Assembly: GCF_022867865.1 (NCBI RefSeq)
Contig: NZ_JALIEC010000002.1
Location: forward strand, 434,001 to 498,000
Length of the DNA stretch: 64,000 bases
Source: Phaeobacter sp. J2-8
GTDB lineage: Bacteria; Pseudomonadota; Alphaproteobacteria; Rhodobacterales; Rhodobacteraceae
Direction: 5' to 3'
In this document: positions 17,070 to 26,432 of the stretch, one piece after another
Layout of the letters: each line of letters opens with the position of its first letter
Numbering within the stretch: the first letter of the stretch is position 1
The notes under the pieces: generated by a model
Databases searched by the model: none
Seen by the model: only the letters and a program-made list of their open reading frames with translations
Told to the model about the DNA's origin: nothing
Position numbers and translations under genes: made by a program

Positions 17070-18196
17070 TCACAGTGGTTCGATATCGCCTTGCGCTCGC
17101 TTCGCGTGAAACTCTGCCTCGAACTGGGCAAAGACACCTGCGCCAATTGCGGTCCGCATCCCTGCCATGAGTTCCTGATAATAATGCAGGTTGTGCCATG
17201 TCAGCAGCATGGAAGAAATGATTTCCTGGCTGCGGAAAACGTGATGCAGATAGGCACGGGAATAATTGCGGCAGGCGGGGCAGCTGCAATCTTCGTCCAA
17301 GGGGCGCGGGTCGTTCTGGTGGCGGGCGTTTTTGATGTTCAACACACCGTGACGGGTGAACACCTGACCGGTGCGCCCGAACGGGACGGCAACACGCAAT
17401 CCATCATGTCGATGCCGCGCGCCACTGCGCCGACGATGTCATCGGGTTTGCCAACCCCCATCAGATAGCGGGGCCGATCCGTCGGCAGCTGTTCCGGCGC
17501 ATAATCAAGACACCCAAACATCGCCTCCTGCCCCTCGCCCACGGCCAGGCCGCCGACAGCATAGCCGTCAAACCCGATCTCGCGCAGCGCCTCGGCGGAT
17601 TGCGCCCGCAGGTCCTGTTCCAAACCGCCCTGTTGAATACCAAACAACATATGGCCGGGGCGGTCGCCAAAGGCCTCTTTGGAGCGCGCGGCCCACCGCA
17701 TCGACAATTCCATACTGGCGGCAATCCGATCCCGGTCAGCAGGCAGCGCCGGGCATTCGTCGAAACACATCACAATGTCAGAGCCAAGCAACCATTGAAT
17801 TTCCATCGACCGCTCGGGCGACAACATATGCTTTGAGCCGTCAATATGGGATTTGAACGCCACGCCCTCTTCGGTCAGTTTGCGCAGACTGGCCAGGCTC
17901 ATCACCTGAAATCCGCCGCTGTCGGTCAGAATGGGCCGTTGCCAGTTCATGAAATCATGCAGGCCGCCCAATTGGTCAATCCGTTCCGCTGTCGGTCGCA
18001 ACATCAGATGATATGTATTGCCCAACAGGATATCCGCCCCGGTGGCGCGCACGTTTTCCGGCAGCATCGCCTTGACCGTGGCGGCGGTGCCGACGGGCAT
18101 GAAGGCCGGCGTGCGGATTTCGCCGCGCGGGGTGTCGATTGTGCCACTGCGGGCGCGGCCATCACTGGCATGAAGCGTAAAAGAAGTATGGGTCAT
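17070..18196 (-). CDS. tgt: tRNA-guanine(34) transglycosylase, frameshifted
   Basis: Inserts preQ1 into tRNA wobble positions for queuosine synthesis. The two open parts cover the whole family length (375 aa after adding one base). Part one has [10 protein letters not shown], the nucleophile region [26 protein letters not shown] and GGLAVGE. It then runs out of frame just after the [11 protein letters not shown] block. Part two continues with [17 protein letters not shown] and the complete zinc site [17 protein letters not shown] base is missing in the CCC run at about 17376-17378. An intact catalytic core and zinc site on both sides of the shift argue for a sequence error rather than decay. 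Confidence 0.93.
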
Positions 18197-18315
18197 AAGT
18201 TCGATTTGCCCGCTTTGGCCGCAATTGTCGAGCCTTTGCCGAACAGCCCGCGCCACGGTCCTTGATCCGTCACCCGGCGCTTGCTAGGGCTGCACCCAGA
18301 CACGGGAGCGTTCAC

Positions 18316-19704
18316 ATGACCGAAGAGATCAAACTGGGCTGGGAAGAATGGGTTTCTCTGCCCGATCTGGGCCTGCCCGCATTACGTGCCAAGGTAGATA
18401 CCGGCGCGCGCACATCGGCGCTGCATGCCTATGATATCGAACGCTTTGGCCCCGCATCAAAACCCAAGGTGCGCTTTGCGGTGCACCCAATTCCGGGGCG
18501 CGACGACCTGTCGATCCCCTGTTCCGCCGAAATCGTTGACCGGCGCGAGGTGATCTCGTCCAACGGTGATTCAGAATTCGCGCTATGTGATCCGCACCGA
18601 CATTACCGTCGGTCAGAAAACCTGGCCGATCGAGGTCACCCTGACCGACCGGCGCGGCATGTCGAACCATATGTTGCTGGGCCGTCAGGCGCTGGCGGAA
18701 AATGTCGCAGTGGTGCCAAGCGAAAAGTTCCAGCAACCAGAGCTGAGCTTTGATGTCTATCATTCGACCCGTGTGCGCAAAATGGCCCCGAATTTCGCGC
18801 GCTGCGCATCGCGGTGCTGAGCCGCGAGGCCAATTATTCCACCGCCCGTCTGGTGGCCGAGGGCGAAGAACGCGGCCACGTGGTTGAGGTTATCGACACA
18901 ACCCGTTGTTATATGGCAATTAATGCGCTTTCCCCGGATGTCTATTACGATGGCAAGCGCCTGCCCCGGTATGACGCGATCATTCCCCGGATCGGCGCGT
19001 CCATCACCAGCTATGGCACCGCCGTGGTGCGCCAGTTCGAAACCATCGGCACCTATTGCGTCAATGGCTCGACCGGGATCACCCAAAGCCGGGACAAGCT
19101 CTGTGCGCATCAGCTTATGGCGCGCCACAAGATCGGCATGCCAAACACCGCCTTTGCGGCCTCGCCCAAGGACACGGACAGTCTGATCGGGTTGGTCGGC
19201 ACAGCGCCGTTGATTGTGAAATTGCTGGAAAGCACCCAGGGCAAAGGCGTGGTTCTGGCCGAAACCAAGAAAGCGGCGCAATCGGTGATTGATGCCTTTC
19301 GCGGGTTGAAAGCCAACTTTCTGGTGCAGGATTTCGTCAAGGAAGCGGCCGGCGAAGACATCCGTTGTCTTGTGGTCGGTGGCAAGGTCGTGGCGGCCAT
19401 GAAACGCACCGGGGCCGAGGGCGATTTCCGCTCCAACCTGCATCGCGGCGGCAGTGCGCAAATGGTGCGGATTTCCAAAGAAGAACGCGAGTTGGCGGTC
19501 AAAGCCGCGCGGGTGTTCGGGCTGAAACTGGCGGGCGTCGATCTGTTGCGCGCCGAAGCCGGACCAAAGGTGCTGGAGGTCAACTCCTCCCCAGGTCTGG
19601 AAGGCATCGAAAAAGCCAGCGGCAAGAACATCGCAGGCCTGCTTTATGATCACATCGAGGCCCATGTGCGGCCCCAGCCCGTGCGACGGCGCAAGACCGA
19701 CTAA
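18316..19704 (+). CDS. rimK: RimK-type ATP-grasp ligase fused to an N-terminal RimB-like protease domain, two compensating frameshifts
   Basis: 462 aa once two shifts are repaired. The N-terminal domain (about residues 1-150) is the retropepsin-like, so-called ATP-dependent zinc protease type, with [19 protein letters not shown] containing the DTGA catalytic motif and [10 protein letters not shown]. The C-terminal domain (from [14 protein letters not shown]) is a RimK/LysX ATP-grasp ligase with [27 protein letters not shown] and [13 protein letters not shown]. An extra base sits near 18573-18580 and a missing one near 18794-18800, so the frame returns. RimK adds glutamates to ribosomal protein S6; the fused protease may trim them. 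Confidence 0.88.
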
Positions 19705-19802
19705 GATCATGCGTTGGGTAAGGTGCTGCGCCCAACATATTGAAATTGCAGCATGGCACGCCCATTTCCCTAGGGGATTTTCTTGTTACGAGGATTTGTG
19801 TC

Positions 19803-20694
19803 TTGGATATTGAACAATTGATTTTTGGCTTGATGCAGGAAAACATCGTCACCCTTCTGGCGGCTGTTTTCCTGATCATTGTGGTTCTGAAAGGGGTCAA
19901 GATCGTCCCCCAATCGGAAAAATTCGTGGTCGAACGCTTTGGCCGCCTGCATGCGGTGCTTGGCCCCGGGATCAATTTCATCGTTCCGTTTCTGGACAAG
20001 CTGGCGCATCGGATTTCGATTTCTGGAACGGCAATTGCCAACGATGAGCCAGGACGCCATCACCACGGACAACGTGTTGGTTCAGGTCGACACCTCGGTG
20101 TTTTATCGCATCACCGAACCGGAAAAGACCGTCTATCGCATCCGCGATGTCGATGCCGCCATTGCCACCACCGTGGCCGGGATTGTGCGGTCTGAAATCG
20201 GCAAGATGGAGCTGGACGAGGTGCAATCCAACCGGTCGATGCTGACAGCCACGATCAAGGAACAGGTGCGTGCCGTGGTCGATGACTGGGGGATCGAGGT
20301 GACCCGCGCCGAGCTTCTGGATGTGAACCTTGATGCCGCCACCCGCGAAGCGATGTTGCAACAGCTGAACGCCGAACGCGCCCGCCGCGCCAATGTGACA
20401 GAGGCCGAGGGCAAGAAGCGCGCGGTGGAACTGGCCGCCGATGCCGAGCTGTATTCAGCCGAACAAATCGCCAAGGCCCGCCGCATTCAGGCCGATGCCG
20501 AAGCCTATGCCACCGGCGTCGTCGCAAAGGCAATTGCGGAAAACGGGCTTGAGGCCGCGCAATACCAGGTGGCGCTGAAACAGGTCGAGTTGCTGAACAA
20601 ACTGGGCCAGGGCGCAGGCAATCAGACAATTGTCGTGCCAGCCCAGGCGCTTGAGGCATTTGGCGATGCCTTCAAGATGTTGAAAGGGCGCTGA
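19803..20694 (+). CDS. SPFH/Band 7 membrane protein (QmcA/stomatin-like), frameshifted
   Basis: 296 aa after repair. One N-terminal membrane segment (IVTLLAAVFLIIVVLKGV) is followed by the SPFH domain (VPQSEKFVVERFGRLHAVLGPGINFIVPFLDKL; then DAITTDNVLVQVDTSVFYRI) and a C-terminal coiled coil rich in Ala, Glu and Lys. An extra T in the TTT run at 20020-20022 breaks the frame. The start is uncertain: TTG at 19803 with GAGG about 9 nt upstream is preferred, ATG at 19833 is the alternative. It forms a pair with the NfeD gene 2 bp downstream, the classic SPFH-NfeD partnership in membrane microdomain organisation. Confidence 0.88.
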
Positions 20695-20696
20695 GC

Positions 20697-20973
20697 ATGG
20701 CGGATTTCGCAACCATCTGGTGGGTCTGGCTGGCGGCCGCGCTTTTGCTGGCCATCCTTGAAATTCTGGTGCCCGCCTTTTTGTTCCTTGGCTTCGCCAT
20801 TGGTGCGGCGCTGGTCGGTTTGGCGATGCTGGGGCCCTTGGCGCTGTTGTCCCCGGCGATGATCCTGCTTGATCTTTGCCGGCCTGTCGCTGGCGGCCTG
20901 GCTGATGCTGCGCAAGATCTTTGCCCTGCCCCATGGACAGGTCAAAAGATTTGACCGGGACATCAACGAGTGA
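20697..20973 (+). CDS. NfeD family membrane protein, frameshifted
   Basis: 91 aa after removing one base near 20869-20872. The N-terminus has two hydrophobic segments (WWVWLAAALLLAILEILVPAF and IGAALVGLAMLGPLALL). The restored end reads LIFAGLSLAAWLMLRKIF and VKRFDRDINE. This is a short NfeD form without a long OB-fold. It starts 2 bp after the SPFH gene and its stop overlaps the GTG of the next gene. Confidence 0.82.
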
Positions 20974-21323
20974 CGGCAGACTATGAACGTCGGTGGACAG
21001 CAGCTCAGGCCGAGATGACCTCTGCCGGCGTTTGGCAATCGAACGCGACGCCGCCCATCATTTTGCTTTTGCGCCGCCTTGGGCTGCGCCCCCGGCCACC
21101 CTATTACATCGGGTTTTGGCAACTGGCCCTCGTCTATGGTGCGTTTTTCAGTGTCTTCTGGGGGCTTTTGATGTGGTTCCTTGACTGGTCGGCGCGGGGC
21201 ATGTCGGTGCCTGCGGCGTTGTTGTCCAGCCTTAAGGCAGGCACGTTGTTCGGTTTGATACTGTCCACCCTGACCCATCGCAGCCGAAAACGCCACGGAT
21301 TGAGCAATTGGAAAGATCTCTGA
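20970..21323 (+). CDS. Small two-segment membrane protein (possibly DUF6404-like)
   Basis: 117 aa with a GTG start overlapping the NfeD stop (GTGA), so translation is likely coupled. A soluble N-terminal stretch with the motif TPPIILLLRRLGLRPRPPYY precedes two hydrophobic segments (FWQLALVYGAFFSVFWGLLMWFL and a shorter one with AGTLFGLILSTLTH). The layout resembles DUF6404 proteins from memory, but I am not sure. Its role may relate to the SPFH/NfeD membrane pair. Confidence 0.65.
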   Translation: MTADYERRWTAAQAEMTSAGVWQSNATPPIILLLRRLGLRPRPPYYIGFWQLALVYGAFFSVFWGLLMWFLDWSARGMSVPAALLSSLKAGTLFGLILSTLTHRSRKRHGLSNWKDL

Positions 21324-21447
21324 TTGCCCGATTTGTGGCACCCGATCGTCGCCCAAGCTATGACCACAAGACAATTCTCCCCTGCTCTGGACCCGGGGCG
21401 CAGCAATCCCTATATGTTTGCTAAGAAATGACACGAGGCACCCGAAG

Positions 21448-21783
21448 ATGAATGACGCCACCGCGCCGATGGAAGGCGCGCCGCTGATCAAGCCGTCCAG
21501 CACCGAACATACGCTGTATGACAGCGTGGTTGAGGCGTGCCGTACGGTCTATGACCCTGAAATCCCCGTGAATATCTATGATCTGGGGTTGGTCTACACG
21601 ATTGAGATCAGCGACGAGAACAAGGTGAACATCATCATGACCCTGACCGCGCCGGGATGTCCGGTGGCCGGTGAGATGCCCGGATGGCTGATCGATGCGG
21701 TCGGCCCGGTGGACGGGGTTCAGGATGTGGATGTGGAAATGACCTGGGATCCGCCCTGGGGCATGGACATGATGAGCGATTAG
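21448..21783 (+). CDS. MIP18/DUF59 family Fe-S assembly protein (SufT-like)
   Basis: 111 aa. It begins at 21448 with GAGG 9 nt upstream. The core is typical of MIP18 proteins: VYDPEIPVNIYDLGLVY, then MTLTAPGCPVAGEMPG with the single conserved Cys, and VEMTWDPPWGMDMMSD at the end. These proteins help mature or transfer Fe-S clusters in the cytosol. It lies 47 bp before an A-type carrier gene, which fits the role. Confidence 0.92.
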   Translation: MNDATAPMEGAPLIKPSSTEHTLYDSVVEACRTVYDPEIPVNIYDLGLVYTIEISDENKVNIIMTLTAPGCPVAGEMPGWLIDAVGPVDGVQDVDVEMTWDPPWGMDMMSD

Positions 21784-21830
21784 GCCCGGTTGGAACTGGG
21801 ATTCATGTAGATCTGTAGAAAGAGGCAAAA

Positions 21831-22226
21831 ATGTTTGGCATTCCCGGCAAACAAGCCGTCACCATGACCCCCGCCGCGATCCGCCAGATCGTGAAGCTGA
21901 TGGATAAAAAGGGCCACGCGGGCCTGCGCATCGGCGTCAAGAAAGGCGGCTGTGCGGGCATGGAATACACGATGGACTACGTTGATGACGTAGGCGATCA
22001 TGATGAGGTCGTGGAACAGGACGGCGCGCGGGTGATGATTGCGCCGATGGCGCAAATGTTCCTGTTTGGCACGGAAATCGACTATTCGGTCGAGCTGCTG
22101 GAAAGCGGGTTCAAGTTCAACAACCCCAATGTGTCCGACGCCTGTGGCTGTGGTGAATCGATCAAGTTCAAGGACGTCGAGGAGCTGAGCGAGGCCTTTC
22201 CCGACGGTGTGCCGAAGCTGAACTAA
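21831..22226 (+). CDS. HesB/IscA/SufA family iron-sulfur carrier
   Basis: 131 aa A-type Fe-S carrier. The three ligand cysteines are present: one in KKGGCAGMEY and two in DACGCGES near the C-terminus. AGAGG precedes the ATG by 6 nt. It probably receives clusters from the Suf scaffold and passes them to apo-enzymes. A good terminator follows 32 bp after the stop. The assignment to SufA rather than IscA or ErpA cannot be made from sequence alone. Confidence 0.92.
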   Translation: MFGIPGKQAVTMTPAAIRQIVKLMDKKGHAGLRIGVKKGGCAGMEYTMDYVDDVGDHDEVVEQDGARVMIAPMAQMFLFGTEIDYSVELLESGFKFNNPNVSDACGCGESIKFKDVEELSEAFPDGVPKLN

Positions 22227-22258
22227 TCTCGGTCATTTGATCGACAACCAATCACAAG

Positions 22259-22288
22259 AGGCGGTGTCCAATCGGATGCCGCCTTTTT
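22259..22288 (+). terminator. Intrinsic terminator after the A-type carrier gene
   Basis: An 11-bp stem from AGGCGG plus TGTCC pairing with GGATG plus CCGCCT (two G-U pairs), a loop of AATC, and a run of five T. It closes the MIP18-SufA transcription unit. Confidence 0.85.
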
Positions 22289-22385
22289 CGTGGTCCGTAT
22301 GTTTTGCGTCCGGTGTGTTTCCAGACCAAAGTGTCATGCCGACAGTATGCCGTTCGGCCCGGCCGTGGATGAAACCGTTTGCCGC

Positions 22386-22898
22386 CTATACGCCGGGCAG
22401 CTCCATCACCATCTCATGCCAGCTGACCCCGCCATGATCAGAGAGAGAGGGCTTTGTATAGCGAAAGCCCAACTTTTCATACAAGGCCAGGTGATGCTCT
22501 TTGCACATCAGGTGAATGGTTTTCTTGTCAGCTTCGATCATGCGGGCCACAAATTCGGACATCAGACGCCGGGACAACCCGCGCCCCTGACAGGCCGGAT
22601 CAACAACCACCGACATGATCACCACATTGGGCGCGGCAGGATCATGTCCGACCAGCTCTTTTATATCTTCGTCAGACATTTCAACGTCATAGGCGCATCC
22701 GCTGTTGATGAAGCCAACAATTTCGCCTTCGATTTCCAGGATCAGAAACCCCAAAGGATACGCTATGATCCGTTGCTGAATTTTCTCAAACGTGGCCGCC
22801 TCTTCGCCGTCATAGGCCGATGTCTCGATCTCATAGCAGCGCTGTGCATCCAGTGGCACGGCGTTGCGAAAGACCCAAGCCTCTGTGGTGTTCGCCAA
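22386..22898 (-). CDS. GNAT family N-acetyltransferase (AANAT-like)
   Basis: 170 aa from the TTG at 22898, which has GGGAGGA 8 nt upstream; the upstream ATG at 22946 has no such site. The acetyl-CoA loop is visible in VVVDPACQGRGLSRRLMSEF, with preceding beta-strand VVIMSV and C-terminal HLALYEKLGFRYTK. The N-terminal block (ETSAYDGEEAATFEKIQQR) resembles arylalkylamine N-acetyltransferase-type GNATs. It acetylates an amine in the cytosol; the substrate is unknown. It lies downstream of the TRAP operon terminator on the same strand. Confidence 0.88.
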   Translation of the reverse strand: MANTTEAWVFRNAVPLDAQRCYEIETSAYDGEEAATFEKIQQRIIAYPLGFLILEIEGEIVGFINSGCAYDVEMSDEDIKELVGHDPAAPNVVIMSVVVDPACQGRGLSRRLMSEFVARMIEADKKTIHLMCKEHHLALYEKLGFRYTKPSLSDHGGVSWHEMVMELPGV

Positions 22899-22970
22899 TC
22901 TGAAAATCCTCCCATTGCGCCGGGATCGCACGCCCCGATCCGGCACCAGACCCAGCCCCCCCCAAAGAAA

Positions 22971-22999
22971 AAGGCGGCACCCGTAGTGAGCGCCGCCTT
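22971..22999 (-). terminator. Intrinsic terminator of the TRAP operon
   Basis: AAGGCGGC and GCCGCCTT form an 8-bp stem around a 13-nt loop, 24 bp downstream of the dctM stop. On the minus strand it is followed by a run of T. Confidence 0.8.
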
Positions 23000-23022
23000 C
23001 CTCCTCTTTAAACGATCACTCG

Positions 23023-24399
23023 TTACTTGACCACGATCTCTGGTCCCATGAACATCGTCGGCAGCCATGTGGACAGGATCGGGATGTAGGTCACCATGAT
23101 CAGGAACACAAACAGCACAGCCAGGAACGGCAGCGACGCCCGCACAACCCGCATCATCGGCATGCCCGCAACACCCGAGGTCACGAAAAGGTTCAGACCA
23201 ACCGGCGGGGTGATCATGCCGATTTCCATGTTGACCACCATGATGATGCCCAGATGGATCGGGTCGATGCCCAGCTCGATGGCAATCGGGAAGACCAGCG
23301 GCGCGACGATCACGATCAGGCCCGAGGGTTCCATGAACTGACCACCGATCAGCAGGATCACGTTGACGATCACCAGGAACATCACCGCACCAAAACCGGC
23401 CGCCAGCATCGAGGATGCGATCTGTTGCGGGATCTGCTGATCGGTCAGAACGTGCTTCAGGATCAGCGCGTTGGCGATGATGAACATCAACGTCACCGTC
23501 AGCTTGCCAGCCTCGAACAGGGTGTCGCGGGTATCCTTGTGAAAGAACGCGGTCACCAATGCGATGGGTTTCTGCATCAGCGTCAGATTGCGTTCACCAT
23601 CCGGTTTGGAAAGCGGCCCCATGTCACGATAGACAAATGTCGCGATAAAGAAGGCATAGACCGCCGCAACCGCCGCCGCTTCGGTCGGGGTGAAGATCCC
23701 GCCATAGATGCCGCCAAGGATGATGACGATCAGGAACAGACCCCAACCGGCCTCGGAACCGGACCGGAACACTTCGCCCCAGCCTTTCCATTCGCCCTTT
23801 GGCAGACCTTTGACGCGGGCAATCGCATAGATCGTCAGCATCAGCATGGTGCCCGCCATCAGACCCGGAATAACCCCGGCCAGGAACATCCGCCCCACCG
23901 ACACATCGGTGGCCGAAGCATAGACCACCATCACGATGGACGGCGGGATCAGAATGCCCAGCGTACCGGCATTGGCGATGACACCGGCGGCAAAGTCCTT
24001 AGTATAGCCAACTTCGCGCATGCCGGCGATGACGATGGAACCGATGGCCACCACGGTTGCAGGCGAAGACCCTGAAAGCGCAGCAAACAACATGCAGGCA
24101 AAGACACCCGCAATGGCCAGACCGCCATGGAAGTGGCCAACAAGGGCGATGGAAAACCGGATGATCCGTTTCGCCACGCCGCCGGTCGACATGAAGGACG
24201 ACGCCAGCACAAAGAACGGGATCGCCAGAAGCGTGTAATGCCCGGCCATCGCCTGAAAAAACGTCTGGGCGATCGAGGCCAGCGACGTGTCACTGAGCAC
24301 CAGCAAGAAAAAGATCGACGACATGCCCAGCGACACCGCAATCGGCACGCCGATCAGCATCAGGCCGATGACCATGGTAAAGAGGAATACGACTTCCAT
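23023..24399 (-). CDS. dctM: TRAP transporter large permease (DctM-like)
   Basis: 458 aa with about 12 hydrophobic segments. Family blocks include LMLIGVPIAVSLGMSS, FAALSGSSPATVVAIGSI, GYTKDFAAGVIANAGTLGILIPPSI and the end region GMITPPVGLNLFVTSGV. It is the ion-coupled pore of the tripartite importer in the inner membrane. It starts 4 bp after the dctQ stop. A terminator follows. The insert with a charged loop (PLSKPDGERNLTLMQKPIAL) in mid-protein is slightly longer than usual. Confidence 0.95.
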   Translation of the reverse strand: MEVVFLFTMVIGLMLIGVPIAVSLGMSSIFFLLVLSDTSLASIAQTFFQAMAGHYTLLAIPFFVLASSFMSTGGVAKRIIRFSIALVGHFHGGLAIAGVFACMLFAALSGSSPATVVAIGSIVIAGMREVGYTKDFAAGVIANAGTLGILIPPSIVMVVYASATDVSVGRMFLAGVIPGLMAGTMLMLTIYAIARVKGLPKGEWKGWGEVFRSGSEAGWGLFLIVIILGGIYGGIFTPTEAAAVAAVYAFFIATFVYRDMGPLSKPDGERNLTLMQKPIALVTAFFHKDTRDTLFEAGKLTVTLMFIIANALILKHVLTDQQIPQQIASSMLAAGFGAVMFLVIVNVILLIGGQFMEPSGLIVIVAPLVFPIAIELGIDPIHLGIIMVVNMEIGMITPPVGLNLFVTSGVAGMPMMRVVRASLPFLAVLFVFLIMVTYIPILSTWLPTMFMGPEIVVK

Positions 24400-24403
24400 C
24401 CGA

Positions 24404-25093
24404 CTACTCCCCGGAATTCATGTGGCGGACGTCATCCACCGCATCTTCGGCTTCGTGACTGACAATAAGGCTCTCGGCGGTGCCATTGACCAGCCGCACG
24501 GTGGCCTGAATGAAACGGAACAACAGCAGCGCCGCACCAAAGGGCAACATCGCATAGGGGATCAAACGCGGGATCTTCTCATATGCTTCGCCTTCGTTCA
24601 GCCAGGGTTCCAGGAACTGCAACCAGGACGGCAAAGGAATGTCGTTGACCTCATACCAGGCGCGATAGGACGAGCTGCGCATCTCTTCGAAACCGGTCGG
24701 AAACCAGCGCCCGGTTGTCTGCGGCAAATTGGCGAAATTGGCCCAGTAATCCCAAGCCCCTTTCAGCAACAAAAAGGCGTAAATGATACAGACCGCCGCC
24801 GCGACCAGCGCGAGCACCTTGCGCACCGGTTTGTCGAACAGGTTGATGACCGCATCAACCCCCAGATGGGCCGTGACCTTGACCGCATAGCTCACGCCAA
24901 ACAGCACGAGCCAGGCAAACAGGAAGGCCGTCGCCTCAAGCCCCCAGATCAGGCCGGTGTTAAAGCCATAGCGCAAGACCACATTGATGAATGTGATCAG
25001 GGTCATGGCCCCAAGGATCAGCGCAATGAATGTTTCTTCAAGCTCATGAACCAAGCGGCCCAGGATGCCCGTGGGTTCGTAATGGGCTGCCAT
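24404..25093 (-). CDS. dctQ: TRAP transporter small permease (DctQ-like)
   Basis: 229 aa with four hydrophobic segments, including FIALILGAMTLITFINVVLRYGF and LGVSYAVK-type motif FGVSYAVKVTAHLGVD. The start at 25093 has GGGGA 7 nt upstream; upstream in-frame Mets extend into the intercistronic hairpin side and are not used. It is larger than many DctQ because of a hydrophilic loop of about 60 residues before the last segment. It links DctP capture to DctM. Confidence 0.92.
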   Translation of the reverse strand: MAAHYEPTGILGRLVHELEETFIALILGAMTLITFINVVLRYGFNTGLIWGLEATAFLFAWLVLFGVSYAVKVTAHLGVDAVINLFDKPVRKVLALVAAAVCIIYAFLLLKGAWDYWANFANLPQTTGRWFPTGFEEMRSSSYRAWYEVNDIPLPSWLQFLEPWLNEGEAYEKIPRLIPYAMLPFGAALLLFRFIQATVRLVNGTAESLIVSHEAEDAVDDVRHMNSGE

Positions 25094-25210
25094 CGCCCGT
25101 CCCCTTTTTTGTGGAATTGACGGAGCCTGGCCCAATCCGGCCTTGGCATCCTGAAAGTCACGCGCCGGGCCTTGCATCAAGCCCCGGCTGTGGTTTCTCT
25201 ATCCGTGCGC

Positions 25211-25247
25211 GGTGTTTCCGGCCCACAAAACGTAGGCCAGAAACACC
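25211..25247 (-). terminator. Intercistronic hairpin between dctP and dctQ
   Basis: GGTGTTTC and GGCC pair with GGCC and GAAACACC, with one C/A mismatch and an 11-nt loop. It lies in the 163-bp gap after the dctP stop. A stem here would stabilise the dctP message or partly stop transcription, so that the binding protein outnumbers the permeases. Confidence 0.7.
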
Positions 25248-25256
25248 ATTGCCGGA

Positions 25257-26264
25257 TCAGTTCATCATGTTGATTTCTTGTGCGGCGTCGATGTTTTCCT
25301 GGCCGACATCTTCGCGGAACTGTTCCCAAACGGGCTTCATCGCATCGACCCAGGCCTGACGCTGATCGCCATCCAGTTCGCGTACGACACCACCGGCGTC
25401 CAGAATGGCCTGTTTGGCCTCGCCGTTCACCTTGGTCGATTCCGCATTCCGGGTCTCTGTGACTTCCATCATGATGGTGGCCAGCTGGTCACGGGTATCG
25501 TCCGGCAGGCTTTCCCAGAAATCGGTCGAGGTCACGACCAGATAGTCAAGCACACCGTGGTTGGTTTCGGTGGTGCCGTCCTGAACCTCGAAGAACTTCT
25601 GGCCATAGATGTTGGACCAGGTGTTTTCCTGCCCGTCGACAACGCCCTGTTGCAACGCGCCGTAAACTTCCGAAAATGCCATCGGCTGGGGCGAAGCGCC
25701 CATCGCCTGCATCTGGGCGACCAGCACGTCAGAGCTTTGCACCCGGAATTTCAAACCTTCGGCATCGGTCGGCAGGATCAGCGGCTTGTTGGCCGACATC
25801 TGCTTCATGCCATTGTGCCAGAATGCGAGGCCCAGAAGACCACGGCGCATCATGGATTCCTTCATCGCCTGACCAGTTTCCGAGTTCTGGAACGTGTCGA
25901 CGGCGGCGATGTCCTTGAACATGAACGGCAGGTCGAAAATGCGGAATTGCTTGGTGAACCGTTCAAATTTCGACAGCGAAGGGGCCGCCATCTGAACGTC
26001 GCCTTGCAGCATCGCCTCAAGAACCTGATCGTCGTTGTAAAGTGTCGAGTTCGGGAAAACCTCCATGCAGGCTTTGCCGTTCATCTCGTCATTGACGCGC
26101 TGTTCCAGCAGCGAGGCCGCAATGCCCTTTGGGTGTTTGTCGGTGTTGGTCACATGGGCGAATTTGATCACGATTTCGCCGTCGTCACAGGCCGCCATGG
26201 CACCGGTGGTTGCGGTCACGGTCAGCGCCATTGCGGTGGCGGCGGTGGTCAGGAATGTTTTCAT
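25257..26264 (-). CDS. dctP: TRAP transporter substrate-binding protein (DctP-like)
   Basis: 335 aa. It starts at 26264 with GGAGGAGA 5-6 nt upstream, and has a signal peptide (MKTFLTTAATAMALTVTATTGAMA, cleavage after AMA). The mature protein begins CDDGEIVIKFAHVTNTDKHP, typical of DctP solute receptors for C4-dicarboxylates or other organic acids. The conserved Arg contact region RVQSSDVLVAQMQAMGASPQPMAFSEVY is present. The ligand is probably a carboxylate. It is the first gene of the TRAP operon. Confidence 0.94.
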   Translation of the reverse strand: MKTFLTTAATAMALTVTATTGAMAACDDGEIVIKFAHVTNTDKHPKGIAASLLEQRVNDEMNGKACMEVFPNSTLYNDDQVLEAMLQGDVQMAAPSLSKFERFTKQFRIFDLPFMFKDIAAVDTFQNSETGQAMKESMMRRGLLGLAFWHNGMKQMSANKPLILPTDAEGLKFRVQSSDVLVAQMQAMGASPQPMAFSEVYGALQQGVVDGQENTWSNIYGQKFFEVQDGTTETNHGVLDYLVVTSTDFWESLPDDTRDQLATIMMEVTETRNAESTKVNGEAKQAILDAGGVVRELDGDQRQAWVDAMKPVWEQFREDVGQENIDAAQEINMMN

Positions 26265-26317
26265 CAATCTCTCCTCCCGAGAATAATTGTCCGGTTCTTT
26301 GCGAACGGCACGTTGCC

Positions 26318-26346
26318 AATAGACATCCGGTGGCCGCACCGCTCAA
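26318..26346 (-). promoter_or_regulatory. Candidate sigma-70 promoter of the TRAP operon
   Basis: On the minus strand TTGAGC (26346-26341), a 17-bp spacer and TCTATT (26323-26318), each matching 4 of 6 consensus bases. The leader would be about 50 nt. The duplicated operators lie about 90-140 bp upstream, as expected for an activator. Confidence 0.4.
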
Positions 26347-26432
26347 GACTTTGTGAAAAGCGTGATGAGAGGCGGTTAATGCATTGAGAAATATATCTTA
26401 AATTTCGACCCCCATGGCCCGCACAAACCAGA

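Noticed and set aside
18316-20973. Cluster of genuine pseudogenes (rimK, SPFH, nfeD) suggesting a decaying region
   Set aside because: Each gene is intact except for single-base shifts that restore perfect family sequence, and the rimK shifts compensate each other; sequence error is the simpler explanation.
26315-26328. GG-N10-GC spacing on the minus strand upstream of dctP, as in a sigma-54 promoter
   Set aside because: Only the GG and GC match well; the rest of the -24/-12 consensus is poor. The local regulator also lacks the GAFTGA segment needed for sigma-54 activation, so a sigma-70 promoter is preferred.
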